Assembly (NCBI GenBank): GCA_002162675.1
Contig: MAAE01000005.1
Span: forward strand, 1-58,667
Direction of reading: 5' to 3'
From: Colwellia sp. 39_35_sub15_T18
GTDB taxonomy: Bacteria; Pseudomonadota; Gammaproteobacteria; Enterobacterales; Alteromonadaceae
Length of the DNA: 58,667 bases
The notes under the pieces were generated by a model, which saw nothing but the letters and a program-made list of their open reading frames with translations, made no database searches and was not told where the DNA came from. Positions 1 through 8,328 of the stretch are shown in pieces. Made by a program: the position numbers and the translations under genes. Position 1 is the first letter of the stretch; every line of letters starts with the position of its first letter.

Positions 1-734
1 CAGATTCCGTAGCTGCGGCGATAAACGAATTAGATGCCTCGGCTAATGAAGTACAGCAAAACACCCAAAGTGCGGCCGATAAATCTGTTTCCGCCAATGA
101 GCGAGCATCACAAGGGTTATCTTTGGTCAATCAAGCAAAAACAGGCATTGATGCATTGCGCGATAAGGTCATTGATAATACGGATATGATTACTGAACTT
201 AGCAAGAAAACCAATGAAGTCAGTTCTGTGCTAGAAGTGATTACCGCTATTGCCGAGCAAACTAACTTATTAGCACTCAATGCTGCCATTGAAGCCGCAC
301 GCGCTGGAGAGCAAGGTCGTGGTTTTGCCGTTGTTGCTGACGAAGTACGCTCGCTGGCTACTCGAACTCGTGAGTCTATTGACCAAATACAAGCAACTAT
401 TGGCGCTTTACAGCAAGATGCTAAAGGTGCGGTAGCGTCAATGAATGATGTTAGTCAACAAGCTAATGAAAAAGCAGATGATGTTGCCAATGTTGCCAAC
501 TTACTTGTTGATATTACGACAGAAATAAAAGAGTTAGATGAACTTAATTGTCAAATTTCTGAGGCGGCTAGACAGCAAAATATCGCGGCGGATGAAATTA
601 ATATTAACGTTGTTAATATTAGTAATGTCGCTGGAAAATCAAGTGATGATGCCATTCGTGGTAAAGAAATTAGTGAGCATCTACTTGCCTTAGCGAATGA
701 CTTAAATGAACAACTAGCTAAATTTAAGTTGTAA
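1..734 (+). CDS. Methyl-accepting chemotaxis protein, C-terminal part (5' end outside window)
   Basis: The reading frame is open from base 3, so the gene starts upstream of the window. Only the cytoplasmic signalling domain is present. It holds the highly conserved hairpin tip (EQTNLLALNAAIEAARAGEQ, then GRGFAVVADEVRSLA) that contacts CheA and CheW, flanked by heptad coiled coil rich in Ala, Asn and Glu. The protein ends in QLAKFKL, with no CheR/CheB-tethering pentapeptide of the NWETF type. The ligand-binding and membrane regions are not visible, so the stimulus is unknown. An internal TTG at 123 is in frame but is not a plausible start, because the signalling helix continues upstream of it. 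Confidence 0.95.
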   Translation, partial: DSVAAAINELDASANEVQQNTQSAADKSVSANERASQGLSLVNQAKTGIDALRDKVIDNTDMITELSKKTNEVSSVLEVITAIAEQTNLLALNAAIEAARAGEQGRGFAVVADEVRSLATRTRESIDQIQATIGALQQDAKGAVASMNDVSQQANEKADDVANVANLLVDITTEIKELDELNCQISEAARQQNIAADEININVVNISNVAGKSSDDAIRGKEISEHLLALANDLNEQLAKFKL

Positions 735-899
735 TTCTGTACAAAACCAAGCATTTTCATTAAGCTGTATATGATGCTTAATTAGCCAAAGTTAATTTTT
801 ATTCGGCTAGCGCAATGTTCAGCTATGTTAGTTCAGCTATGTTGGTTCAGTATGAAATATTTTTTATATTTTGATTTTGTCGAAAGGCATTTGCAAAAA

Positions 900-2468
900 G
901 TGAGAAAAATCATTCGGTTTTTTCCGCTAACCGCATGTTTATTTTTCATCCCTTTCTCTGCTAGCGCAGAGCCGCAGTTATTTTTCTCAAGCGATAGCAT
1001 AATCACTTTTGCTTTTGGCGCCAGCTTTCCTATTATAGTTTTCTTGCTTTGGCGCTTTTTTACCGACAAGCCGAAGGAGATTCAAGACTATACAATATCT
1101 CAAGATGAGCTTTTTAATTACACTCATGATTTAACCACTAATTTGCCTACCGCTCAGTATGCATTAAAGCAATTTGAGCAAACACTAAAAGCGCAACAAC
1201 ATAACCGTATGGCAGCCATTGTCTTTAAACCTATCAATTTTAGACAGGTCAACACGGTATTAGGTCATCATAATTCAGACATTTTACTATTACAGTTAGC
1301 CTATTGTTTACAAAAAAAGGTTGCTGACAACCAAAGTTTATTACGTTTTGATAGTAACCCTGAGCCAGTGCGTTTAGCGAGGTTGCAGGGCTTAGATTTT
1401 TTAGTGGTCTTTGATCTATCTACATCGAAGCATGATGCTAAGTATGTTATCGATGACTTGTGTCAACAGCTTGCCAATGCAGTACCCGATGCGATGAGCT
1501 TTAAAAGCTTTTCATTAAACTTTGAGCTAGCCTTTGGCGTTGCTATTAGTGATGAACACGGCAACAGTGTCAGTGAAACAGTATCTCATGCCACCGATGC
1601 CTTATTAACAGCTGAATCTCAAGAACAAAGCATTCAATATTTTGATAATAGTGCCGTGTTTTATACCGAGCAACAGTTAGCATTAATGGAGCGTTTACGC
1701 CAAGATATTATTGCTGAAGATTTACGTTGGTATTTGCAGCCACAAGTCAATGTAGAAGATAACTCACTGGCCGGATTTGAATTAAAAGTACACTGGTATC
1801 GTGATGATCAAGCATCATTAGAGTTGCTTGAGTTTATTGATCTTGCCGAGCATAGCGGTGAAGTTTACTGTTTAACAAAACAAATGTTTAAACAGGCTTT
1901 TACAGCATTATTTACGCTACATAACATGGGTGTTTACCAGAGAGTTTCCGTCAGTCTTTCCAGTAAAAATTTACTGGAGCCAGATTTAGTTGATTTTATT
2001 GAACAGCAAATGCAAAAATTTAATATTGCTGGTAAATATTTAATGATCGAGCTTAATGAACAAGTCATGCTTGCCGCCTGTCAGCGAGCAAAAAACACCA
2101 TTGACCAATTAAAGTCTTTGGATGTCACTATTGCGATTGCTAATTTTTCGGGTAGTTACGAATCGCTACGCTATTTACGAAAAATGGCCATTCATCTGGT
2201 GAAAATTAACTGTCAACAACTGGGTGAAGCTGACAGCAATAGTGCTGATAGAGCCATTATCAATGCTTTAATTACCCTCACCCGTAGTATGCAAATACCC
2301 TTGGTAGGCACTCATATTGATAAGCATGAGGCCGCTAATCAATATATCGCCATGGGAGGCAAATTGGTTCAAGGTGATATTATTAACCGTGGTGTGGTGC
2401 CAGACGAAATAGAAATTTGGCTAAAAAGGTGGTTTATTCAGCATCCCGAAGCTAAGCCTACTTCTTAA
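900..2468 (+). CDS. Degenerate GGDEF/EAL membrane protein, probably a non-catalytic c-di-GMP-family regulator
   Basis: The frame is open from ATG 825, with another ATG at 852. I prefer GTG 900, because the protein then begins with a normal signal-type segment (MRKIIRFFPLTACLFFIPF) ending ASA-EP, with AAAGG at 883-887 as a weak ribosome site. A second hydrophobic helix (FAFGASFPIIVFLLW) follows. The GGDEF-like domain reads LQGLDFLVVF where active enzymes have RxGGDEF. The EAL-like domain reads FELKVHW where active enzymes have EALLRW. Both catalytic signatures are therefore lost, although the folds are traceable (LRWYLQPQVN; MIELNEQVM; LRKMAIHLVKIN). By analogy with other degenerate proteins it may bind c-di-GMP, RNA or protein; this is inference. 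It converges on rraA. Confidence 0.8.
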   Translation: MRKIIRFFPLTACLFFIPFSASAEPQLFFSSDSIITFAFGASFPIIVFLLWRFFTDKPKEIQDYTISQDELFNYTHDLTTNLPTAQYALKQFEQTLKAQQHNRMAAIVFKPINFRQVNTVLGHHNSDILLLQLAYCLQKKVADNQSLLRFDSNPEPVRLARLQGLDFLVVFDLSTSKHDAKYVIDDLCQQLANAVPDAMSFKSFSLNFELAFGVAISDEHGNSVSETVSHATDALLTAESQEQSIQYFDNSAVFYTEQQLALMERLRQDIIAEDLRWYLQPQVNVEDNSLAGFELKVHWYRDDQASLELLEFIDLAEHSGEVYCLTKQMFKQAFTALFTLHNMGVYQRVSVSLSSKNLLEPDLVDFIEQQMQKFNIAGKYLMIELNEQVMLAACQRAKNTIDQLKSLDVTIAIANFSGSYESLRYLRKMAIHLVKINCQQLGEADSNSADRAIINALITLTRSMQIPLVGTHIDKHEAANQYIAMGGKLVQGDIINRGVVPDEIEIWLKRWFIQHPEAKPTS

Positions 2469-2492
2469 TTTTAGGCGAATCGCCTGATGGTA

Positions 2493-2978
2493 TTATTCAA
2501 TATCTAGCGGATCAGGAGAAAGAATAATACCCGTATTGTCAGCATAAATATGATCGTCAGGTAAAATAGTAACGCCGCCAAAGTTGATAGCAATATCACT
2601 TTCACCAATGTCAGTATCACTGGCAGCTACAGGGATAGAAACCAAACCTTGTATGCCTATATCAACGTCTTCTAGTGCATCAACATCCCGAACACTGCCA
2701 TAACAAATAATGCCTTCCCAGCCGTTTTTAGCCGCAGCCTCGGCGATATTAATATCAATTAATGCTCGTCTAGCCGAGCCGCCACCGTCAATCACTAATA
2801 CTTTACCGGTGCCGTCAGTGGCAACAACTTGTTCAATTAAGCCTAAACTTTCAAAACATTTTATCGTGACAACTTTACCGCCAAAAGAGCTTTCGCCGCC
2901 ATAATTGCTAAAAATAGGATCTATAACGTCAATTAATCCTGCGTAGGTATCACACAATTGTGAGGTATTGTATTCCAT
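2493..2978 (-). CDS. rraA: Ribonuclease E activity regulator RraA
   Basis: The 161-aa protein has the normal length for RraA. It carries the family glycine-rich core ([20 protein letters not shown]) and the following [17 protein letters not shown] block, which match RraA rather than the longer aldolase-like homologues. In the characterised family, RraA is a cytoplasmic trimer that binds the C-terminal scaffold of RNase E and its helicase partner and damps mRNA decay. It is a single gene here, convergent with the degenerate GGDEF/EAL gene with a 24-base gap. It is not linked to menA as in E. coli. Confidence 0.93.
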   Translation of the reverse strand: MEYNTSQLCDTYAGLIDVIDPIFSNYGGESSFGGKVVTIKCFESLGLIEQVVATDGTGKVLVIDGGGSARRALIDINIAEAAAKNGWEGIICYGSVRDVDALEDVDIGIQGLVSIPVAASDTDIGESDIAINFGGVTILPDDHIYADNTGIILSPDPLDIE

Positions 2979-3124
2979 GATATTGCTCTTTTGTGGGTAA
3001 ATTGAGTATAAAGGGTAGCTTAAGTATATCGACTTCTCTCTAAAATAAAATAGCTACTTGTATTTTATGGTAAAAGTCTCTTTAATAGTCATTAGTACTT
3101 TTTAGCAAAACTCATGATATAAAA

Positions 3125-5155
3125 ATGCTTGAAAATTTAGATTCCATAGCTTTTTTGTTTACTACTCAAGCGATAGTTTTCGCTATTTTATCTTTTGTTT
3201 TTTTTATGTATTTTCGAGCTTTTAGCCGAGATTATGTAAAGTACTGGCTGTTTAGTTTATCTGCTCTGAGTTGTTACTATGCTAGTGGTGCTATGTTACA
3301 GGGCAATGACAGTGATTTTTTTACTCGCGCTATAGCGCTCTTTTACGCGCAAGTGCAGCAGTCTGCTTTCTATTTATTTTTAGTACTTTTATTACTGGGC
3401 TTATATAGCGCTAAAAAGCAAAAACAAGTGAATGTTACTGTCAGTATACCTGCTTGTAGTGCTGCTATTATTTTGGGTGTTACTGCGGCAACACTTTATG
3501 CTTTTAATGAAAACAATAGCAACCATTATTTTTACCTCAACGTTGGCTTGCAAAGTTTTGTTTTTTCTTGTGCTTTTCTTACGGCTAGTTTCACCCTTTA
3601 TCGTGATAAGACCCCTCATTTTTCCAGTCAAATTTTATTAGGCTATTGTTTGATTTTAGGGCTAAGGTATTCATTACATTTTTTCATTTCAATACTTGCC
3701 TATAGCGAACCTTGGTTTAACCAACTGCAAATGTTCTTACTTTATTTTGATGTTGGCGCTCACAGCGTTTTAGGTTTTATTTTACTGATATGGATGCAAG
3801 GTGTAGAGCGCCATGTTGCCGTTCATGCCATCAGTAAAGCGCAATACTTAGGGAAACATGACTCCTTAACGGGGGCTTTGAATCGCGAGCAAGTGATGGC
3901 TAAATTATCAGAGGCGATGATTTTTGCTGATGAAAAAAAATATCAGTTAGCTATTTTTTTAATCGATATAAAACAATTTAAGTTTATTAATGATAGCTAC
4001 GGTTTAAAAACGGGTGATCATATTTTGGGTGAAATAGCTCAACGACTTAATAATAGTATTTTATCACCGAAAGCGGTCGGCAGACTCAGTGGTGATTCTT
4101 TTATGTTTGTCATTGAGTCTAGCCAACCGGCCTTTATTGAGCGGGTACCTGAGCATCTTCATCAGCTAATAAAACAAGTTTTTCACTTTAATAATCAAGA
4201 CATACATATTCAAGCTAGCGTTGGTTATTGTACTTACCCAGCTGATGGTGATAATGCCGAAGATCTATTGCACAATGCCAATCTAGCCTTACACCACGCA
4301 GAAACTAATAATATTGCTACCACTGTTTTTGAGTCAGGATTACAAGCAGAAGGGCGGCGGTTATTATTAGTTGAGAAAGCACTTAAAGCGGCCTTGGCTA
4401 ACGATGAGTTTGTATTATATTATCAACCACAATTAAACTTGTTTACTAATCGATTAGAGGGCGTTGAGGCACTAGTTCGCTGGCAACACCCTGAAAAAGG
4501 CTTGCTACCGCCGGCTGATTTTTTGGCTGATATTGATGCTTTGAATATGAACAGTGAATTTGACAACTATATTTTAACTAAAGCTTGTCAGGCTAATGCG
4601 CGCTGGCACCAAAAGTATAAACGGCGGGTAACCATTGCGGTCAATATTACCGCGATTGAATTTCAAGATCCGCAATTGGTTGCCAATATTCAATCGTTAA
4701 TATTGACTTATAACTTGCAGCCGAGGTATTTGGAGTTGGAGATTACTGAAAATGTGGTGATGACAGATATTAACACCGCCATGAATACTATTGTTAGCCT
4801 GCAAAATATGGGTATTAAAGTTTCCATTGATGATTTTGGTACCGGCTATTCTTCATTGGCCTATTTAAGAAAACTACCCATAGACAAAATTAAAATTGAT
4901 CGCAGCTTCATTAATGAAGTGGCTTCTAATGACTCTGATATGACGATAGTCAAGTCGATGATTGACCTTTCGCACGGTTTAGGTAAGCGTGTGCTAGCAG
5001 AAGGGGTTGAAACCGTTGAGCAGCTCAATGTCTTGCGTAATTTGGGCTGTGATGCCGTACAAGGTTATTTTATTAACAAGCCCTTGCCAGAAGAAAAGCT
5101 TGCTCATTATTTGGTTAGAAAAAGTGATAAGAAAGGTAGTTTGAAAAAGGAGTAG
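3125..5155 (+). CDS. Membrane GGDEF-EAL protein, likely c-di-GMP phosphodiesterase
   Basis: The N-terminal ~230 residues contain about seven hydrophobic helices (for example QAIVFAILSFVFFMYF and SVLGFILLIWM) with short loops, forming a membrane sensor region I do not assign to a named family. A GGDEF domain follows (DSLTGALNREQVMAKL), but its active-site loop reads SGDSF, so cyclase activity is doubtful. The C-terminal EAL domain keeps EALVRW, ITENVV, the IDDFGTGYSSLAYL loop and LAEGVE, all expected of an active phosphodiesterase. The GGDEF domain may be an allosteric GTP sensor. Start ATG 3125 gives a helix directly after a short polar N-terminus. A hairpin terminator follows at 5196. Confidence 0.92.
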   Translation: MLENLDSIAFLFTTQAIVFAILSFVFFMYFRAFSRDYVKYWLFSLSALSCYYASGAMLQGNDSDFFTRAIALFYAQVQQSAFYLFLVLLLLGLYSAKKQKQVNVTVSIPACSAAIILGVTAATLYAFNENNSNHYFYLNVGLQSFVFSCAFLTASFTLYRDKTPHFSSQILLGYCLILGLRYSLHFFISILAYSEPWFNQLQMFLLYFDVGAHSVLGFILLIWMQGVERHVAVHAISKAQYLGKHDSLTGALNREQVMAKLSEAMIFADEKKYQLAIFLIDIKQFKFINDSYGLKTGDHILGEIAQRLNNSILSPKAVGRLSGDSFMFVIESSQPAFIERVPEHLHQLIKQVFHFNNQDIHIQASVGYCTYPADGDNAEDLLHNANLALHHAETNNIATTVFESGLQAEGRRLLLVEKALKAALANDEFVLYYQPQLNLFTNRLEGVEALVRWQHPEKGLLPPADFLADIDALNMNSEFDNYILTKACQANARWHQKYKRRVTIAVNITAIEFQDPQLVANIQSLILTYNLQPRYLELEITENVVMTDINTAMNTIVSLQNMGIKVSIDDFGTGYSSLAYLRKLPIDKIKIDRSFINEVASNDSDMTIVKSMIDLSHGLGKRVLAEGVETVEQLNVLRNLGCDAVQGYFINKPLPEEKLAHYLVRKSDKKGSLKKE

Positions 5156-5195
5156 GGCAATGTTAATTAAAGCAATGTTCATTAGAGCAATAATT

Positions 5196-5240
5196 CGCTA
5201 AGTGGACAATGAATTAAGCCACTTAGCGCTAGAGTTTTTT
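5196..5240 (+). terminator. Rho-independent-type terminator after the GGDEF-EAL gene
   Basis: CGCTAAGTGG (5196-5205) pairs perfectly with CCACTTAGCG (5219-5228), followed by a T run at 5235-5240. It lies between convergent genes and could serve the DUF971 side as well. Confidence 0.7.
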
Positions 5241-5260
5241 GGTGCTAAAGTTATTTGGCA

Positions 5261-5617
5261 CTAAAGTTGTTTGATATTGATCATTGCCTCTCGTGAATGA
5301 CCCGAGGCTTTTAATTGCGCTAAATACTGCTGCCAACGCTGTTTTTGTTCTAGTGCTAACGCTTCAAGATAACTAAATGAATAAATCGCGCTATGATGGT
5401 CGTCAAAAATAAAGCGGTAGCCATGTTTTCCTACCGCTTCAATAACCACTAGCAATACTTGTTTTTTGTGCGTTTCAACAGCCGACGTTTTACTTTCCAT
5501 TGTTTGTGGTGAAAAAACCCGTAAATATTCAAAACTTAACTCAAAAATTTTCTTGCGACTAAACACTATAGTCAGGTGTTTTTGAGATTGGTTTAGGGTA
5601 AAACGCTCAATTTTCAC
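5261..5617 (-). CDS. DUF971 (gamma-butyrobetaine hydroxylase N-terminal-like) protein
   Basis: This small 118-aa protein has the DUF971 pattern: a beta-rich start (FTLNQSQKHLTIVF), then FELSFEYLRVFSP, and late GYRFIFDDHHSAIYSFSYLEALA. It consists of this domain alone, without the oxygenase domain of gamma-butyrobetaine hydroxylase. Its position directly downstream of hslU is conserved in many gammaproteobacteria, so it is probably the last gene of the hslVU operon (gap 67 bases). Its function is not established; homologues have been linked to iron-sulfur or iron handling. Confidence 0.85.
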   Translation of the reverse strand: MKIERFTLNQSQKHLTIVFSRKKIFELSFEYLRVFSPQTMESKTSAVETHKKQVLLVVIEAVGKHGYRFIFDDHHSAIYSFSYLEALALEQKQRWQQYLAQLKASGHSREAMINIKQL

Positions 5618-5684
5618 GGCAAAATACTCATATTTATACTCATCATAATAGTAACAGTAATACTAATATTGCTAAGTTGTTCGA

Positions 5685-7028
5685 TTATAAAATAAAACGG
5701 CTTAAGTCTTCGTCTTTAATCACATCATTTAAGGTTTTATCAACATAATTCTTATCAATGACTATGGTGTCACCAGCGCGTTCATCAGCATGGAAAGACA
5801 GCTCTTCAGTTAAGCGTTCCATCATAGTATGTAAGCGACGTGCACCAATGTTTTCAGTGGTTTCATTTACTTGCCAAGCAGCATTCGCTATGGCTTGAAC
5901 ACCATCATCACTAAATGTTATATCAACCCCTTCAGTGGCTAATAAAGCAATGTATTGCTCAGTTAACGAAGCGAAGGGTTCAGTGAGTATTCTGACAAAG
6001 TCTTCTGTTGTTAGTGCTTTTAATTCCACACGAATAGGCAAGCGACCTTGTAATTCAGGGATTAAGTCAGAAGGTTTTGCCATTTGAAAAGCGCCAGAAG
6101 CAATAAACAAAATATGATCAGTTTTAATCATGCCATGTTTAGTACTTACCGTAGAGCCTTCCACTAAAGGTAATAAATCACGTTGCACACCTTCACGTGA
6201 TACATCACCACCGCTGTTGCTGTCAGCACGCTTACAAATTTTATCTATTTCATCAATAAACACAATACCATTTTGCTCTACTGCATAAATGGCTTTTTGC
6301 TTGATATCATCTTGGTTAACAATTTTTGTGGCTTCTTCTTCTTGCAAGGCTTTAAAAGCGTCTTTAATTTTTAATTTACGCTTTTTGACTTTGTCAGTAG
6401 ACATATTTTGGAACATGCTTTGCAATTGCGAAGTCATATCTTCCATACCTGGCGGAGCCATTATTTCAACGCCTACTTGTGGCGCGGCTAAATCTAGTTC
6501 AATTTCTTTATCGTCTAATTTACCTTCGCGTAATTTCTTACGAAATATTTGTCGGGTATTGCTATCACCACTTTCTTCATGCTGTTTTTCAGCATTACCA
6601 AAACCATCACGAGCAGGAGGTAGAAGTACATCTAGAATGCGCTCTTCAGCCGCTTCTTCGGCTAAATGTTTAACGCGACTCATTTCGTCTTCTTTAACCA
6701 TTTTAATTGCCATATCGGCAAGGTCACGAATAATTGTTTCGACTTCTTTACCAACATAGCCCACTTCGGTGAACTTTGTTGCTTCAACTTTAATAAAAGG
6801 CGCGCGAGCTAATTTAGCTAAGCGACGAGCAATTTCAGTTTTACCAACCCCGGTTGGGCCTATCATTAAAATATTTTTTGGGGTTACTTCATTGCGTAGC
6901 GCTTCGTTTAGCTGCATACGGCGCCAGCGATTTCGTAAAGCGATAGCGACAGCGCGTTTAGCATCACTTTGCCCAACAATATGGCTGTCTAATTCATGAA
7001 CAATTTCTCTGGGGGTCATATCTGACAT
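5685..7028 (-). CDS. hslU: ATP-dependent protease ATPase subunit HslU (ClpY)
   Basis: The 447-aa protein matches the usual HslU length. It starts [17 protein letters not shown] after MSD, has Walker A GPTGVGKT near residue 58, Walker [10 protein letters not shown] near 255, the inserted I domain between them (rich in charged residues, [15 protein letters not shown]), and ends in EDLSRFIL, the conserved C-terminal tail that docks into and activates HslV. HslU hexamers unfold substrates and feed them to the HslV peptidase in the cytoplasm. It lies 68 bases downstream of hslV in the same operon. Confidence 0.98.
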   Translation of the reverse strand: MSDMTPREIVHELDSHIVGQSDAKRAVAIALRNRWRRMQLNEALRNEVTPKNILMIGPTGVGKTEIARRLAKLARAPFIKVEATKFTEVGYVGKEVETIIRDLADMAIKMVKEDEMSRVKHLAEEAAEERILDVLLPPARDGFGNAEKQHEESGDSNTRQIFRKKLREGKLDDKEIELDLAAPQVGVEIMAPPGMEDMTSQLQSMFQNMSTDKVKKRKLKIKDAFKALQEEEATKIVNQDDIKQKAIYAVEQNGIVFIDEIDKICKRADSNSGGDVSREGVQRDLLPLVEGSTVSTKHGMIKTDHILFIASGAFQMAKPSDLIPELQGRLPIRVELKALTTEDFVRILTEPFASLTEQYIALLATEGVDITFSDDGVQAIANAAWQVNETTENIGARRLHTMMERLTEELSFHADERAGDTIVIDKNYVDKTLNDVIKDEDLSRFIL

Positions 7029-7096
7029 GGTATATCCTCATGTTGCTTTAGCTTAATGCTATAGCAATATTTTTTTCGAAATTTGAAACACAAAAC

Positions 7097-7615
7097 TTAA
7101 AGTTCATCTATAGTTTGTGACTGGTTAGTAAACACACAAATATTACCAGCAATCGTTAATGATTTTTCAACGATTTCTTTGGCCGATAAATCGGTATTTT
7201 CTAACAGGGCTGTTGCCGCAGACTGGGCAAAATTTCCACCGCTACCAATGGCAATAAGATCATGCTCTGGCTGAACCACGTCGCCATTGCCGGTAATGAT
7301 CAATGATGCCGTTTCATCTGCAACAGCAAGTAAGGCTTCAAGTTTTCTCAGGGCGCGATCACTGCGCCAGTCTTTGGCAAGCTCGACCGCGGCTTTGGTT
7401 AGATGACCTTGGTGTTGTTCAAGTTTGCTTTCAAAGCGTTCAAATAAAGTAAAAGCATCAGCGGTACCACCAGCAAAGCCTGCTAATACTTTATTATTGT
7501 ATAAACGGCGAACTTTTTTGGCATTACCCTTCATTACGGTATTGCCAAGAGAAACCTGGCCATCACCACCTATGGCAACTTTGCCATTGCGTCTAACAGA
7601 AACGATAGTAGTCAC
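7097..7615 (-). CDS. hslV: ATP-dependent protease peptidase subunit HslV (ClpQ)
   Basis: The protein begins MTTIVSVRR. After removal of Met the N-terminal Thr is the proteasome-type nucleophile, which fixes this start. [22 protein letters not shown] and the [18 protein letters not shown] block are typical, and 172 aa is near the family norm. Dodecameric HslV degrades proteins unfolded by HslU. A heat-shock-type promoter lies just upstream (7656-7683), consistent with known sigma-32 control of hslVU. Confidence 0.98.
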   Translation of the reverse strand: MTTIVSVRRNGKVAIGGDGQVSLGNTVMKGNAKKVRRLYNNKVLAGFAGGTADAFTLFERFESKLEQHQGHLTKAAVELAKDWRSDRALRKLEALLAVADETASLIITGNGDVVQPEHDLIAIGSGGNFAQSAATALLENTDLSAKEIVEKSLTIAGNICVFTNQSQTIDEL

Positions 7616-7655
7616 TTTAACTCCAATCTAAATAAATACATTTTTGATGTAAATT

Positions 7656-7683
7656 AAATTGGGATTATTACTGGCTTTTCAAG
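7656..7683 (-). promoter_or_regulatory. Sigma-32-type heat-shock promoter for hslVU
   Basis: On the minus strand CTTGAAA (7683-7677) is followed after 13 bases by CCCAATTT (7663-7656). This is close to the sigma-32 consensus CTTGAAA-N11-16-CCCATnT. It lies 40-70 bases before the hslV start, the expected position. No experimental evidence is available from sequence alone. Confidence 0.7.
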
Positions 7684-7720
7684 GACAGAATTGACTTTAT
7701 TGCCTATTCGTATGAGAAAG

Positions 7721-8284
7721 CTACTTCCAGAGCCAAATTTGGCAACCATTAATTTTGTTGTTTCGTAACTTGTGTTTGTCTTCTTCTGCAGCACGCTTAC
7801 GTGCATAAGGACCTAGTACAACTTTATACCACATATTGTTTTTGCCTTGCGCGGTTTGAATTTGACTTTCAATACCGGCAAAAGCCATTCTTGCTTTTAA
7901 TATTTCCGCTTGCGATTGCGTTTTAAACGAGCCACATTGCATTTTATAAGGGCCACTTTTTTTAACCTCATATTCTCCTACTTCCACCTCTTTATGTTTT
8001 AAGTCGTCTACATATCGCCATTTTTCTTTGGGTGGTTTAGGCAAGGTTACCGCCTTTTTTGCTACTGCTTTTATTTCATGGCTAGTATTTGGTGTTTTAG
8101 TGCTTGGACTGGTTTTTAACAGCCATAGGCCATACGCAAAGCCAGCAATTAATAATATAACCATGGCGATAATGAACTTGCTTTTGGCTTGATTAGTTGG
8201 CTTTTGTTCAACGACCTTTTTTTTATAAGGGTTGTTTTGCTTCTTTTTAGCTGGCTTACGGGTAATATAATCTTGATTTGACAT
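7721..8284 (-). CDS. ftsN: Cell division protein FtsN (SPOR domain)
   Basis: A basic cytoplasmic tail (KPAKKKQNNPYKKK) is followed by one membrane helix (FIIAMVILLIAGFAYGLWLL, about residues 38-57), a periplasmic linker and a C-terminal SPOR domain (PYKMQCGSFKTQSQAE through WYKVVLGPYARKRAAE). The linker contains EKWRYVDDLKHKE, which resembles the short helix of E. coli FtsN that activates septal synthesis. SPOR domains bind denuded septal peptidoglycan. At 187 aa it is shorter than E. coli FtsN (about 319), with a reduced linker. The order priA-ftsN-hslVU supports the identity. Confidence 0.92.
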   Translation of the reverse strand: MSNQDYITRKPAKKKQNNPYKKKVVEQKPTNQAKSKFIIAMVILLIAGFAYGLWLLKTSPSTKTPNTSHEIKAVAKKAVTLPKPPKEKWRYVDDLKHKEVEVGEYEVKKSGPYKMQCGSFKTQSQAEILKARMAFAGIESQIQTAQGKNNMWYKVVLGPYARKRAAEEDKHKLRNNKINGCQIWLWK

Positions 8285-8328
8285 GCAGAGGGGAAAGAAT
8301 AGCTGAAAACTGTGCTTATTCTAACGAC

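Noticed and set aside
6289..6759. 156-aa ORF opposite hslU
   Set aside because: Antisense shadow of a strongly conserved gene, with no domain or ribosome site.
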